64,000 bases of DNA, from NCBI GenBank assembly GCA_030651895.1, contig JAUSBR010000010.1, forward strand, positions 124,001 through 188,000, given 5' to 3'. The notes under the pieces were generated by a model. It saw nothing but the letters and a program-made list of their open reading frames with translations, was not told the origin of the DNA and searched no databases. Shown piece by piece: positions 47,367-56,155 of the stretch (position 1 is its first letter; every line of letters starts with the position of its first letter). Made by a program: the position numbers and the translations under genes. The DNA is from Sideroxyarcus sp. GTDB lineage: Bacteria; Pseudomonadota; Gammaproteobacteria; Burkholderiales; Gallionellaceae.

Positions 47367-48005
47367 ATGACTGAAGAAAAATTACGCACATCCTTGTTGC
47401 AAACCTCCCGCCGCATGGTCGAACTAGGCCTCAACCGCGGCACGGCGGGCAATGCCTCGGTGCGCTGCGGCAACGATCTCCTAATCACGCCGTCCGCCTT
47501 GCCGGTCGCCGAGATGACCGAGCAAGACCTGGTGCTGATCGCCACAGACGGCAAAGTACTGCAAGGCCGCAAGCCCTCCAGCGAGTGGCGCTTCCACTGC
47601 GACATCCTCAACGCCCGCCCCGAGATTGGCGCCGTGCTGCACATGCATTCAACCTACGCCACCACCATGGCCTGCCTGGGCCGTGACATACCCGCCGTGC
47701 ACTATCACATCGCCATCGCAGGCGGCGACACCATCCGCTGCACGCCTTACACCATCTTCGGTGAACAGAACCTCTCCGACCTCGTGCTGGAAGCCCTGCG
47801 CGACCGTAAGGCCTGCCTGCTCGGCAACCACGGCATGATCGCACTGGGCAAAGACCTGGACGATGCCCTGTCCGTGGCGCATGAAGTCGAATGCCTGTGC
47901 GAGATCTACTGGCGCGCGTTGTCGGTGGGCGAACCCAAGATACTCACCGCGCAGCAGATGCACGAGGTGAAAGCCAAGTTCGTGGAGTACAAGAAACGCA
48001 GTTAG
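47367..48005 (+). CDS. ald2: Class II aldolase, probable Ald2 of the DHAP shunt
   Basis: A 212-residue zinc aldolase of the FucA/adducin fold. The catalytic Glu is in S-S-E-W-R-F-H and the zinc ligands in H-M-H-S-T-Y-A and G-N-H-G-M-I-A. The N-terminal L-G-L-N-R-G-T-A-G-N-A-S-V-R is a FucA/Ald2 hallmark. Ald2 splits 5-methylthioribulose 1-phosphate to DHAP and methylthioacetaldehyde. The alternative family member in methionine salvage, MtnB, is a dehydratase and would need mtnC/mtnD-type genes, none of which is seen. Position between mtnP and apt-mtnA supports Ald2. The start at 47367 (MTEEKLRTSL) is preferred over one inside the repeat at 47307. Confidence 0.78.
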   Translation: MTEEKLRTSLLQTSRRMVELGLNRGTAGNASVRCGNDLLITPSALPVAEMTEQDLVLIATDGKVLQGRKPSSEWRFHCDILNARPEIGAVLHMHSTYATTMACLGRDIPAVHYHIAIAGGDTIRCTPYTIFGEQNLSDLVLEALRDRKACLLGNHGMIALGKDLDDALSVAHEVECLCEIYWRALSVGEPKILTAQQMHEVKAKFVEYKKRS

Positions 48006-48013
48006 CTATAGAT

Positions 48014-48071
48014 CCGTTCGCCCTGAGCCCTATAATCCCGTTCGTCCTGAGCCTGTCGAAGGAACGAACGG
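48014..48071. repeat. REP-like elements downstream of ald2
   Basis: A truncated copy (CCGTTCGCCCTGAGCCC, 48014-48030) is followed by a full one (CCGTTCGTCCTGAGCCTGTC starting at 48038) whose ends CCGTTCGT (48038-48045) and ACGAACGG (48064-48071) pair as a hairpin. The same element family as the pair upstream of ald2. A TATAAT at 48031-48036 falls between the two copies. Confidence 0.8.
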
Positions 48072-48143
48072 CGCGCCGAACAGAAGTGGCGGACTGCGAA
48101 GCAATAAGAACCGATCAAAAGAAAACTTAACAAAGGAAACACC

Positions 48144-48671
48144 ATGCCCATCAAATCCAGAGTCCGCACCGTCCCCCATTACCCCAAACAAGGCATCATG
48201 TTCCGCGACATCACCACGGTGCTCAAAGACCCCGTCGGCCTGCGCGCCACCATCGACGAACTGGTGCGCCGCTATAAGGACGTGAAGATCGACAAGATCG
48301 CGGGCATCGAATCGCGCGGTTTCATCATCGGTACACCGCTGGCCTACGCGCTCGGCGTCGGCTTCGTGCCCATCCGCAAAAAAGGCAAACTGCCCGCCGA
48401 AACCATCGGCCACGACTACTCGCTCGAATACGGCACCGACCGCATCGAGATCCACACCGACGCCATCTCCAAGGGAGAAAAAGTGCTGCTGGTGGACGAC
48501 CTCATCGCCACCGGCGGCACGGCAGAAGCCGCCGTCATTCTCATCGAGAAGATGGGCGGCAAGATCATCGAATGCTGCTTCATGATCGACCTGCCGGACA
48601 TCGGCGGTCGCGCGCGGCTGGAGAAGCGCGGGCACAAGGTATTTTCGTTGTGCGAATTTGAGGGTGATTGA
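48144..48671 (+). CDS. apt: Adenine phosphoribosyltransferase
   Basis: Recycles adenine with PRPP to AMP. The 175-residue protein has the PRPP-binding motif [14 protein letters not shown] and the family's [12 protein letters not shown] start. AAAGGAAA lies seven bases before the ATG. In this position it takes the adenine released by MtnP, which removes product and pulls the salvage route. mtnA follows three bases after its stop. Confidence 0.94.
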   Translation: MPIKSRVRTVPHYPKQGIMFRDITTVLKDPVGLRATIDELVRRYKDVKIDKIAGIESRGFIIGTPLAYALGVGFVPIRKKGKLPAETIGHDYSLEYGTDRIEIHTDAISKGEKVLLVDDLIATGGTAEAAVILIEKMGGKIIECCFMIDLPDIGGRARLEKRGHKVFSLCEFEGD

Positions 48672-48674
48672 TCC

Positions 48675-49715
48675 ATGAAAGTCGAAACCCTGCGCTGGTT
48701 CAACAACCGGCTGGAAATGATAGACCAGCGCATCTTGCCAGCTGCGTTTGAATACCTGAGTTACTACACGGCGCATTCTGTGGCCGAAGGCATCCGCAGC
48801 ATGGTGGTGCGCGGCGCACCGGCCATCGGTGTGGCGGCGGCTTATGGCGTGGCACTGGAGGCGCTGCATTTGCAGGAGAAATCTGCGGGTGAGTTCAAAG
48901 CAGGCATGGAGACCGGCTTCAGCGTGCTGGCCGCCAGTCGCCCGACGGCGGTGAATCTGTTCTGGGCCTTGCAGCGCATGCGCAAGGTTTGGGAGAGCGT
49001 GGCAACGCAATCGCCGCAGCAGGTCGCGCAGCGTTTGCTGGCCGGGGCTCATGAGATTCTGGCCGAGGATATCCGCATCAACAAGGCGATGGGCGCGCAC
49101 GGCGCGGCTTTGCTGAAAGACGGGGCGCGGGTGTTGACGCACTGCAACGCGGGGGCGCTGGCGACGGCGGGGTGGGGCACGGCGCTGGGGGTGTTCCGTT
49201 CTGCGGTTGAGGCGGGCAAGAAGATTTCGGTGATTGCCGACGAGACGCGCCCGTTCCTGCAAGGCGCGCGGCTGACGGCGTGGGAGATGGTGCAGGAGAA
49301 CATCCCGGTGACGCTGATCACTGACAACATGGCCGGTCACCTGATGGCGCACGGCGAGGTGGATGCGGTGGTGGTGGGTACGGATCGGGTGGCGGCCAAC
49401 GGCGATGTGGCGAACAAGATCGGCACTTATATGGTGGCGGTGCTGGCGAAGCGGCACAACATTCCGTTTTATGTGGCGTGCCCGCTCTCGACCATCGACC
49501 TCAACATCGCTTCGGGCAAGGACATTCCCATCGAGGAGCGATCGGTGGAGGAGGTGAAGGGCTTCCGCGATTATCACTGGGCGGCGGAGGGGGTGAAGAT
49601 CCGCAATCCGGCCTTTGATGTGACCCCGGCCGAGCTGGTGACGGGGCTGATTACGGAAAAAGGGGTGGTGCTTGCTCCCGATGTCCATAACATCAAGAAG
49701 TTAATGTCCGCCTGA
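48675..49715 (+). CDS. mtnA: Methylthioribose-1-phosphate isomerase
   Basis: Isomerises 5-methylthioribose 1-phosphate to 5-methylthioribulose 1-phosphate. The 346-residue protein has the eIF2B-like fold with R-G-A-P-A-I-G-V-A-A-A-Y-G, the catalytic cysteine region L-T-H-C-N-A-G-A-L-A-T-A-G, and the Asp in V-V-G-T-D-R-V-A-A-N-G-D. The start is three bases after the apt stop with GAGGGTG overlapping it. With mtnP and ald2 it forms a full MTA-to-DHAP path. A terminator follows. Confidence 0.93.
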   Translation: MKVETLRWFNNRLEMIDQRILPAAFEYLSYYTAHSVAEGIRSMVVRGAPAIGVAAAYGVALEALHLQEKSAGEFKAGMETGFSVLAASRPTAVNLFWALQRMRKVWESVATQSPQQVAQRLLAGAHEILAEDIRINKAMGAHGAALLKDGARVLTHCNAGALATAGWGTALGVFRSAVEAGKKISVIADETRPFLQGARLTAWEMVQENIPVTLITDNMAGHLMAHGEVDAVVVGTDRVAANGDVANKIGTYMVAVLAKRHNIPFYVACPLSTIDLNIASGKDIPIEERSVEEVKGFRDYHWAAEGVKIRNPAFDVTPAELVTGLITEKGVVLAPDVHNIKKLMSA

Positions 49716-49729
49716 GTCCTCGCAAATCA

Positions 49730-49770
49730 GCAAACCCCGCTCCCTGCATGAAAACGCGGCGGGGTTTTGC
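49730..49770 (+). terminator. Intrinsic terminator of the mtnP-mtnA operon
   Basis: AAACCCCGC (49732-49740) pairs with GCGGGGTTT (49759-49767), with an 18-base loop and a TTTT end. It lies 15 bases after the mtnA stop and separates the salvage genes from the rimP operon promoter. Confidence 0.75.
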
Positions 49771-49790
49771 TCGATACTCTTAAATACCTG

Positions 49791-49819
49791 TTTCCATTGG
49801 GCTGACCTTTTGGTACAAT
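49791..49819 (+). promoter_or_regulatory. Promoter of the rimP-nusA-infB operon
   Basis: TTTCCA (49791-49796, four of six consensus bases), 17-base spacer, and TACAAT (49814-49819) with an upstream TG that makes it an extended -10 (TGGTACAAT). It predicts a start near 49826 and a leader of about 47 bases before rimP. Confidence 0.6.
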
Positions 49820-49833
49820 CCGCGCCGTTTTCA

Positions 49834-49856
49834 GATGGGCTTCAGGCCCGTTTTTT
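49834..49856 (+). promoter_or_regulatory. Leader hairpin with T6 run before rimP (possible attenuator)
   Basis: GGGC (49837-49840) pairs with GCCC (49846-49849), with an extra T-G pair at the loop end, and six T follow immediately (49851-49856). This is a short intrinsic terminator placed between the promoter and the rimP start. NusA, encoded two genes later, strengthens such pause/termination hairpins, so feedback on the operon is conceivable. The stem is short and unaided termination would be weak. Confidence 0.5.
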
Positions 49857-49872
49857 ATTTGTGGGTACGAAT

Positions 49873-50298
49873 ATGGATGTGGCGAAGCTGGTAGAAACGA
49901 CGCTGGCCGGTATGGGGTACGAGCTGGTCGATCTGGAGTTGTCCGGACGCGGATTGATGCGTGTATTCATGGACAAGCCGGACGGTATCGCGGTGGAAGA
50001 CTGCGAGCGCGTAAGCAACCAGTTGGTGCGCCTGTTCACGGTGGAGGGGGTTGAGTACGAACGCCTCGAGATCTCTTCGCCGGGTTTGGACCGGGTAGTC
50101 AAGAAGGAAGCGGATTTTGTGCGGTTTGCCGGACAGAAGGTGCAGATCAAGGTGCGCGTGCCATTGGCAGGTCGCAAGAACTTTGTCGGCATCATCGGCG
50201 AGTTGAAGGATGGGGTTTTGCAGTTGGATGTGGATGGCAGCCCGGTAGCAATCGAGCTGTCTAATATGGACAAGGCACGTTTGGTGCCGGTGTTTTAA
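49873..50298 (+). CDS. rimP: Ribosome maturation factor RimP
   Basis: A 141-residue 30S assembly factor. It begins [19 protein letters not shown] and has the RimP N-terminal alpha/beta domain with G-Y-E-L-V-D-L-E and D-C-E-R-V-S-N-Q-L, the [10 protein letters not shown] link and a C-terminal SH3-like barrel (A-G-R-K-N-F-V-G). The frame runs upstream of 49873 through the leader hairpin, which is not plausible coding; a GTG at 49861 is an alternative start four codons earlier. nusA follows after 23 bases. Confidence 0.93.
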   Translation: MDVAKLVETTLAGMGYELVDLELSGRGLMRVFMDKPDGIAVEDCERVSNQLVRLFTVEGVEYERLEISSPGLDRVVKKEADFVRFAGQKVQIKVRVPLAGRKNFVGIIGELKDGVLQLDVDGSPVAIELSNMDKARLVPVF

Positions 50299-50321
50299 TT
50301 CTAGGCTGGTTGGAGACTGTT

Positions 50322-51797
50322 ATGAGTCGTGAAGTTCTGTTGTTGGTGGATGCCTTGGCGCGTGAGAAGAACGTGGACAAGGAGATCGTGTTTGGTGCGC
50401 TGGAATCGGCTTTGGCCTCCGCGACCAAAAAGCGTTTCTCGGAAGAAGAGGCGGATGTGCGCGTGAATATCGACCGCGAGACCGGCGAATACGAGTCCTT
50501 CCGCCGCTGGCAAGTGATGGACGACGAGACTTTCGAGACGCCAGAACTGCACATCAAGCTGGAAGAGGCGCAGAAACGCGATCCCGACATCCAGATGGAA
50601 GAATTCATCGAAGAGCCGCTGGAGAACATCGACTTCGGCCGTATCGGCGCGCAGGCGGCGAAACAGGTCATCTTCCAGAAGATCCGCGACGCCGAGCGCG
50701 AACAGATCCTGGCCGACTTCATGGATCGCAACGAGCACCTGGTGTCCGGCACGATCAAGCGTATTGAACGCGGCAATGCCATCGTCGAATTCGGCAAGAT
50801 CGAAGCTTTGCTGCCGCGCGATCAGATGATCCCGAAAGAGAACCTGCGCGTCGGCGACCGCGTCCGCGCCTATCTGTTGCGCGTCGACCGCACCGTGCGC
50901 GGCCCGCAGATCATCCTGTCGCGCATCACCACCGAATTCCTGAAGAAGTTGTTCGAACTGGAAGTGCCCGAGATCGAGGAAGGCATCCTGGAGATCGTCA
51001 GCGCGGCACGCGATCCCGGTTCGCGCGCCAAGATCGCGGTGCGCAGCCACGACCAGCGTCTGGACCCGATCGGCACCTGCGTCGGCATGCGCGGTTCGCG
51101 TGTGCAGGCCGTGACCAACGAACTGGCGGGCGAGCGCGTCGACATCATTCTGTGGTCGGACGATTCCGCCACCTACGTCATCAACGCCCTGGCGCCTGCC
51201 GAAGTCAGCAGCATCGTGGTGGATGAGGACAAACACAGCATGGACGTGGTGATCGAGGAAGAGAACCTGGCACAGGCCATCGGTCGCGGCGGCCAGAACG
51301 TGCGTCTGGCCAGCGAGTTGAGCGGCTGGGAGATCAACCTGATGACGGTTGAACAGTCCGCCGAAAAGAACGAGCAGGAGTTCGCCAAGGTCCGCGATCT
51401 GTTCGTGGCCAAGCTGGATGTGGACGAGGAAGTCGCCGACATCCTGGTGCAGGAAGGTTTCAATACATTGGAAGAAGTGGCTTACGTGGAGTTGGACGAG
51501 ATGCTGGCCATCGAGTCGCTGGACGAAGCCACGGTGAACGAGTTGCGCAGCCGTGCGCGCAATGCGCTGCTGACGGCGGCCATCGCCAACGAAGAGCAGG
51601 TCGAGCACAACATCGAAGACCTGCTGAAGATCGAGGGCATGGACGAAGAGACAGCGCGCACGCTGGCTGGCAAGGGTGTCGGTACGCAGGAACAGCTGGC
51701 CGATCTGGACGGTGACGAACTGGTGGAAATGACCGGTATGGATGCCGACCGCGCCAGTCAGTTGATCATGACGGCGCGTGCGCCCTGGTTCGTTTGA
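50322..51797 (+). CDS. nusA: Transcription termination/antitermination protein NusA
   Basis: A 491-residue RNA polymerase-associated factor. It has the N-terminal polymerase-binding domain (1-125), an S1 domain (135-200), two KH domains (about 230-345, with [10 protein letters not shown] and [10 protein letters not shown]), and two C-terminal acidic repeats (from about 365) that contact the alpha subunit, as in E. coli. GGAG lies before the ATG at 50322; an upstream ATG at 50310 in the same frame is rejected for lack of one. It has the usual operon position between rimP and infB. Confidence 0.96.
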   Translation: MSREVLLLVDALAREKNVDKEIVFGALESALASATKKRFSEEEADVRVNIDRETGEYESFRRWQVMDDETFETPELHIKLEEAQKRDPDIQMEEFIEEPLENIDFGRIGAQAAKQVIFQKIRDAEREQILADFMDRNEHLVSGTIKRIERGNAIVEFGKIEALLPRDQMIPKENLRVGDRVRAYLLRVDRTVRGPQIILSRITTEFLKKLFELEVPEIEEGILEIVSAARDPGSRAKIAVRSHDQRLDPIGTCVGMRGSRVQAVTNELAGERVDIILWSDDSATYVINALAPAEVSSIVVDEDKHSMDVVIEEENLAQAIGRGGQNVRLASELSGWEINLMTVEQSAEKNEQEFAKVRDLFVAKLDVDEEVADILVQEGFNTLEEVAYVELDEMLAIESLDEATVNELRSRARNALLTAAIANEEQVEHNIEDLLKIEGMDEETARTLAGKGVGTQEQLADLDGDELVEMTGMDADRASQLIMTARAPWFV

Positions 51798-51858
51798 ACC
51801 GGCAGCGCAGACAGTAAAGGTTATCCGTAGTCTGGTGGTATTGGTTTAAGGGGTCGTA

Positions 51859-54444
51859 ATGGGAAAAATGAACGTCGCGCAATTTGCGGGTGAGCTTGGG
51901 CTGCCGGTGGAACTGCTGTTGGAGCAGTTGCAATCGGCTGGAGTCGCCAAGCAGAAAGATACCGACACCATATCGGAGCAGGACAAATCGCAACTGCTGG
52001 AACACTTGCGCGGCGCGCACGGTGCCGGCAAGAACAAGATCACGCTGACCCGCCGCGAGACGACGGCGATCAAGAAGTCGGACAGCACCGGCAAGTCGCG
52101 CACCATCCAGGTGGAAGTGCGCAAGAAACGCACGGTCGCCGCACCGACTGCCGCTGTGGAAGAAGCTGCTCCGGTGGTAGAGGCGCAGCCAGCCAAGCCG
52201 GTCAAGAAGGTACTCGACGAGCAGGAACAGAAGTCGCGCGAAGAAGAAGCGCGTCTGCAAGCCGAACTGGCCGCGCGCCAGGCCGCCGAGATCGAAGCCA
52301 AACAGGCGCGTACCAGCAAGCGCAAGGCAGCTGCGGCCGAACCGGCGCCTGCACCCGCGCCGGAGCCTGTTGTCGAAGCCAAGCCGGTTGCCGAGGTACC
52401 AGCCGCCGTCGCACCCGCTGCCGGAACACCGGATGGAACGCTGCATAAACCGACGCTCAAGCCCGGCGACAAGGTGGCACGTCCCGCCAAGAAGATCGAC
52501 AAACCCGCTGCCGTTAAAGACAGCCCGTGGGATGACAAAGGACACAAGAAGCGTCCGCCTTCGCGTACCACGGATACACGCGCCGGATTGGGCGGACGTA
52601 CTGGCGGTAGCGCTGTTCGCGCGCCGCGTCACGACAAACACAGCAAGCCCGAGGCTGCACACGCATTCTCGTTGCCGACCGAGCCTATCGTACAGGAAGT
52701 GATGGTTCCGGAAACCATCAGCGTCGCCGAGTTGGCGCAGAAGATGTCGATCAAGGCTGCCGAGATCATCAAGGTTCTGATGAAGATGGGTTCCATGGTC
52801 ACCATCAACCAGGTGCTGGATCAGGAGACCGCGATGATCGTGGTCGAAGAGATGGGCCACAAGGCCGTGCCGGCCAAGCCGGACGATCCCGATGCCTTCC
52901 TGATGGAAGCGGTCGACCACGGCGATGTGGTGCTGGAGTCTCGTGCTCCGGTCGTCACGGTCATGGGTCACGTCGACCACGGCAAGACTTCTCTGCTGGA
53001 CTACATTCGCCGCACCCGTGTGGCTTCCGGCGAAGCCGGCGGTATCACGCAGCACATCGGTGCGTATCACGTCGATACCCCGCGCGGCATGATCACCTTC
53101 CTCGACACCCCGGGCCACGAAGCGTTTACCGCGATGCGTGCGCGCGGCGCGAAAGCGACTGACATCGTGATTCTGGTGGTGGCTGCCGACGATGGCGTGA
53201 TGCCGCAGACCAAGGAAGCGATCCACCACGCCAAGGCGGCCGAAGTGCCTATCGTGGTCGCGATCACCAAGATCGACAAACCGGATGCCAATTCCGAGCG
53301 CGTGCGCCAGGAACTGGTGGCCGAAGGCGTGGTGCCCGAGGATTGGGGCGGAGACGCGATGTTCGTCGAAGTATCCGCAAAGACCGGTCAGGGCATCGAC
53401 ACCTTGCTGGAAGGCATCCTGTTGCAGGCCGAAGTGCTGGAACTGAAGGCGCCGAAGAACGCCAGCGCCAAGGGCGTGGTGGTCGAAGCGCGTCTGGACA
53501 AGGGCAAGGGTGCAGTGGCGACGCTGCTGGTGCAATCCGGCACGCTGAAACGCGGCGACGCGATTCTGGTCGGCTCCGTATCGGGCCGTGTGCGCGCCAT
53601 GCTGGACGAGAACGGCAAAGTGATTAACGAAGCGGGCCCCTCCATCCCGGTCGAAATTCAAGGTTTGTCCGAAGTGCCGGTCGCCGGTGCGGATTTCCTG
53701 GTGCTGGCCGACGAGAAGAAGGCGCGCGAGATCGCCCTGTTCCGTCAGGGCAAGTTCCGCGACGTGAAGCTCGCCAAGCAGCAGGCGGCCAAGCTAGAGA
53801 ACATGTTCGAGCAGATGGGCGAGGGCGAAGTGCGGACCTTGTCTGTGATCGTGAAGGCAGACGTGCAGGGTTCGCTCGAGGCGATCGCCGGTTCGTTGCA
53901 GAAGATTTCCACAGCCGAGGTCAAGGTCAACCTGATCCACAGCGGCGTGGGTGCCATCACCGAGTCCGACGTCAACCTGGCACTGGCTTCCAAGGCCATC
54001 ATCATCGGCTTCAACTCGCGTGCCGACGCGACCGCGCGCCGTCTGGCGGAGTCGTCCGGCGTGGATATCCGCTACTACAACATCATCTACGCGATGGTGG
54101 ACGAGATCAAAGCGGCACTGTCCGGCATGCTGGCACCCGAGAAGAGGGAAAGCATCATCGGCATGGTCGAGATCCGCCAAGTGTTCACCATCTCCAAGGT
54201 GGGAACGATCGCGGGTTGCTACGTCACCGAGGGCATGATCAAGCGTTCCTCCAGTGTGCGCGTGTTGCGCAACAATGTGGTCATCCATACCGGCGAGCTG
54301 GATTCGCTCAAGCGCTTCAAGGATGACGCCAAGGAAGTGAAATCTAACTTCGAGTGCGGCCTGTCGCTGAAGGGTTTCAACGACCTGGAGGTCGGCGATT
54401 TCCTTGAGGTGTTCGAGATCGTTGAGGTCGCCAGAGCACTGTAA
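51859..54444 (+). CDS. infB: Translation initiation factor IF-2
   Basis: An 861-residue GTPase that brings initiator tRNA to the 30S subunit. The N-terminal IF2 domain is seen as [20 protein letters not shown], followed by a long linker rich in Ala, Pro, Glu and Lys (about 90-270). The GTPase domain has GHVDHGKTS (about 370-378), D-T-P-G-H-E-A-F and N-K-x-D-type I-T-K-I-D-K. Domains II-IV follow to the end. AGGGG precedes the ATG at 51859; a second ATG three codons later is possible. Its stop shares one base with the rbfA start (TAATG). Confidence 0.96.
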   Translation: MGKMNVAQFAGELGLPVELLLEQLQSAGVAKQKDTDTISEQDKSQLLEHLRGAHGAGKNKITLTRRETTAIKKSDSTGKSRTIQVEVRKKRTVAAPTAAVEEAAPVVEAQPAKPVKKVLDEQEQKSREEEARLQAELAARQAAEIEAKQARTSKRKAAAAEPAPAPAPEPVVEAKPVAEVPAAVAPAAGTPDGTLHKPTLKPGDKVARPAKKIDKPAAVKDSPWDDKGHKKRPPSRTTDTRAGLGGRTGGSAVRAPRHDKHSKPEAAHAFSLPTEPIVQEVMVPETISVAELAQKMSIKAAEIIKVLMKMGSMVTINQVLDQETAMIVVEEMGHKAVPAKPDDPDAFLMEAVDHGDVVLESRAPVVTVMGHVDHGKTSLLDYIRRTRVASGEAGGITQHIGAYHVDTPRGMITFLDTPGHEAFTAMRARGAKATDIVILVVAADDGVMPQTKEAIHHAKAAEVPIVVAITKIDKPDANSERVRQELVAEGVVPEDWGGDAMFVEVSAKTGQGIDTLLEGILLQAEVLELKAPKNASAKGVVVEARLDKGKGAVATLLVQSGTLKRGDAILVGSVSGRVRAMLDENGKVINEAGPSIPVEIQGLSEVPVAGADFLVLADEKKAREIALFRQGKFRDVKLAKQQAAKLENMFEQMGEGEVRTLSVIVKADVQGSLEAIAGSLQKISTAEVKVNLIHSGVGAITESDVNLALASKAIIIGFNSRADATARRLAESSGVDIRYYNIIYAMVDEIKAALSGMLAPEKRESIIGMVEIRQVFTISKVGTIAGCYVTEGMIKRSSSVRVLRNNVVIHTGELDSLKRFKDDAKEVKSNFECGLSLKGFNDLEVGDFLEVFEIVEVARAL

Positions 54445-54800
54445 TGGCCAAGGACTACGCACGCACCGATCGCATCGCCGAGCAGATCCAGCGCGAATTG
54501 GCCCAGCTGATTCGCCTGGAGGTGAAGGACCCGCGTGTGAAGAAGGTCACACTGACAGGCGTGGAAGTGACCAACGACCATGCCCATGCCAAAGTGTTCT
54601 ACACCTCGCTGGACGGCGACAGTCCGGAACTGTTCCAAGGTCTGGAGCGTGCCGCCGGTTTCCTGCGCAGCCAGCTGGCGCATGCCATGAAGCTGCGCAT
54701 CACGCCGCAGTTGCATTTCCTCTATGACGCCTCCGTGGAACATGGAGCGCATCTTTCGCAGCTCATCGATCAAGCGGTCGCTAGTGACAAAAAAGACTGA
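54444..54800 (+). CDS. rbfA: Ribosome-binding factor A
   Basis: A 118-residue KH-fold protein needed for late 30S maturation and cold adaptation. It has [11 protein letters not shown] near its start, [16 protein letters not shown] and [11 protein letters not shown], all typical. It overlaps infB by one base and truB by 17, so the three are translationally coupled. Confidence 0.94.
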   Translation: MAKDYARTDRIAEQIQRELAQLIRLEVKDPRVKKVTLTGVEVTNDHAHAKVFYTSLDGDSPELFQGLERAAGFLRSQLAHAMKLRITPQLHFLYDASVEHGAHLSQLIDQAVASDKKD

Positions 54801-55725
54801 GCAATTTAAACGCGTCAAAAGACCGCTGGATGGTGTCTTGCTGTTCGACAAGCCGCTGGAACTCAGCTCCAACACCGCACTGCAAAAAGTCCGCCATTTG
54901 TTCAATGCCGAGAAGGCCGGTCACACCGGCACGCTCGATCCGCTGGCCACCGGCCTGCTGCCGGTCTGTTTCGGCGAGGCCACCAAATTCACCATCGCCT
55001 TGCTCGATGCCGACAAAGGCTATCGGGCGACCATACGTCTGGGGCAACGCACGACCACGGGCGATGCCGAAGGCGAAGTGACCGATACCCGTCCTGTCGT
55101 TGTGGATGAAACGAAGGCGCTGGCGGCGCTGGCGCAGTTCATGGGCGAGAGCCGGCAGCTTCCGCCCATGCACAGCGCCATCAAGCATCAGGGCAAGCCC
55201 TTGTACGAGTACATCCGCAAAGGCGAAACGGTGGAGCGTGAGTTGCGCACCATCTTCATCCACGAGCTGAAGCTGGAGCGGCTGGCGGGGGATGAGCTGG
55301 AATTCAGCGTGCTGTGCAGCAAGGGCACTTATGTTCGCACCCTGGCCGAGGATATCAGCGAGGTGCTGGGCTGCGGCGGACATCTGATCGCCTTGCGGCG
55401 CACGCGGATCGGCGAATTCGTGCTCGACGATGCCCTTACCCTGCAGCAGCTTGAGGCCATGGGCGCAGAACAGCGCGATGCCTGCCTGATGCCGCTGGAC
55501 CGGCTGGTACAGAACCTGCCCAGTCTGGAGCTGGACGAGGTTCAGGCCGGGCGCCTCGCCCAGGGCCAAAGACTGGGGCTGAGCGATGCTCACCCCGACG
55601 GAAAGCGCCGTTTATACGTCGGCGGGCACTTTATCGGACTGGGCGATCTGGAGGGAGGGCGGTTGTCCCCGAGCCGTCTGTTGTCCAGCGTGGCCAAGGC
55701 AGCTGCACAGCGCGAATCAACTTGA
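54784..55725 (+). CDS. truB: tRNA pseudouridine(55) synthase
   Basis: Converts U55 of the tRNA T loop to pseudouridine. The catalytic Asp is in [15 protein letters not shown] and the tyrosine segment Y-R-A-T-I-R-L-G follows. With the GTG start at 54784 the protein has 313 residues, one fewer than the E. coli enzyme. No ATG lies at a suitable place, since an earlier ATG (54724) would add an unrelated segment overlapping rbfA further. The rpsO promoter starts over its stop codon. Confidence 0.93.
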   Translation: MTKKTEQFKRVKRPLDGVLLFDKPLELSSNTALQKVRHLFNAEKAGHTGTLDPLATGLLPVCFGEATKFTIALLDADKGYRATIRLGQRTTTGDAEGEVTDTRPVVVDETKALAALAQFMGESRQLPPMHSAIKHQGKPLYEYIRKGETVERELRTIFIHELKLERLAGDELEFSVLCSKGTYVRTLAEDISEVLGCGGHLIALRRTRIGEFVLDDALTLQQLEAMGAEQRDACLMPLDRLVQNLPSLELDEVQAGRLAQGQRLGLSDAHPDGKRRLYVGGHFIGLGDLEGGRLSPSRLLSSVAKAAAQREST

Positions 55726-55751
55726 GCGGATACCCCATTCGGGGGTAGAAT
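55722..55751 (+). promoter_or_regulatory. Promoter of rpsO with a palindromic spacer
   Basis: TTGAGC (55722-55727), 18-base spacer, TAGAAT (55746-55751). The -35 overlaps the truB stop codon. The spacer holds an inverted repeat, TACCCC (55731-55736) and GGGGTA (55742-55747), with a 5-base loop that runs into the -10. A regulator could bind it, or it may be chance. Confidence 0.6.
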
Positions 55752-55781
55752 GCCGCACTTTTTATTGGAGAGAGAAGCCTA

Positions 55782-56051
55782 ATGTCTATTACCGCCGTAC
55801 AAAAATCGCAGATCGTGACTGACTATCAGCGCGCAAAGGGCGATACCGGATCCCCCGAAGTTCAAGTAGCCCTGATAACGGCACGTATCAATTACCTGAC
55901 CGATCACTTCAAAGAACACAACAAGGATCACCACTCCCGTCGTGGTCTGCTGCGCCTGGTAAGTCGCCGCCGCAAGCTGCTTGACTACCTGAAGAGCAAG
56001 AACGAAGCGGGTTACAAAGAGCTGATCCAGCGTCTGGAACTGCGCAAGTAA
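55782..56051 (+). CDS. rpsO: 30S ribosomal protein S15
   Basis: An 89-residue primary binding protein of 16S rRNA, the same length as in E. coli. It shows the family's [19 protein letters not shown][10 protein letters not shown] and [10 protein letters not shown] motifs. GGAGAG lies eleven bases before the ATG. It is followed by a hairpin and pnp, the conserved rpsO-pnp order in which S15 and PNPase are expressed together. Confidence 0.97.
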   Translation: MSITAVQKSQIVTDYQRAKGDTGSPEVQVALITARINYLTDHFKEHNKDHHSRRGLLRLVSRRRKLLDYLKSKNEAGYKELIQRLELRK

Positions 56052-56062
56052 CAAGTTTTACA

Positions 56063-56094
56063 AGCGGGTCGCGAATGCGGCCCGCTTCGTTTTG
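56063..56094 (+). terminator. Hairpin with T run between rpsO and pnp
   Basis: AAGCGGG-T-CGC (56063-56073) pairs with GCG-G-CCCGCTT (56078-56088), one T-G wobble in eleven pairs, loop GAAT, followed by CGTTTT. It is a typical rpsO terminator that lets part of the transcripts through to pnp; in E. coli the intercistronic RNA is also an RNase III/PNPase control site. Confidence 0.8.
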
Positions 56095-56155
56095 GATGTC
56101 GAAGCAACACGCTGGTAACGACCACTCGGTCACGCATTTACATTGGAGAGATATC

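Noticed and set aside
46765-47391. A 208-codon open frame on the minus strand over mtnP
   Set aside because: Its first part is translated REP-like element (F-A-L-S-L-S-K-G) and the rest is the complement of mtnP.
48031-48036. TATAAT as promoter of apt
   Set aside because: It falls between two REP-like copies and has no -35 partner at a fitting distance.
51766-53661. A 631-codon open frame antisense to infB
   Set aside because: The same effect of high GC and codon bias; infB on the other strand is certain.
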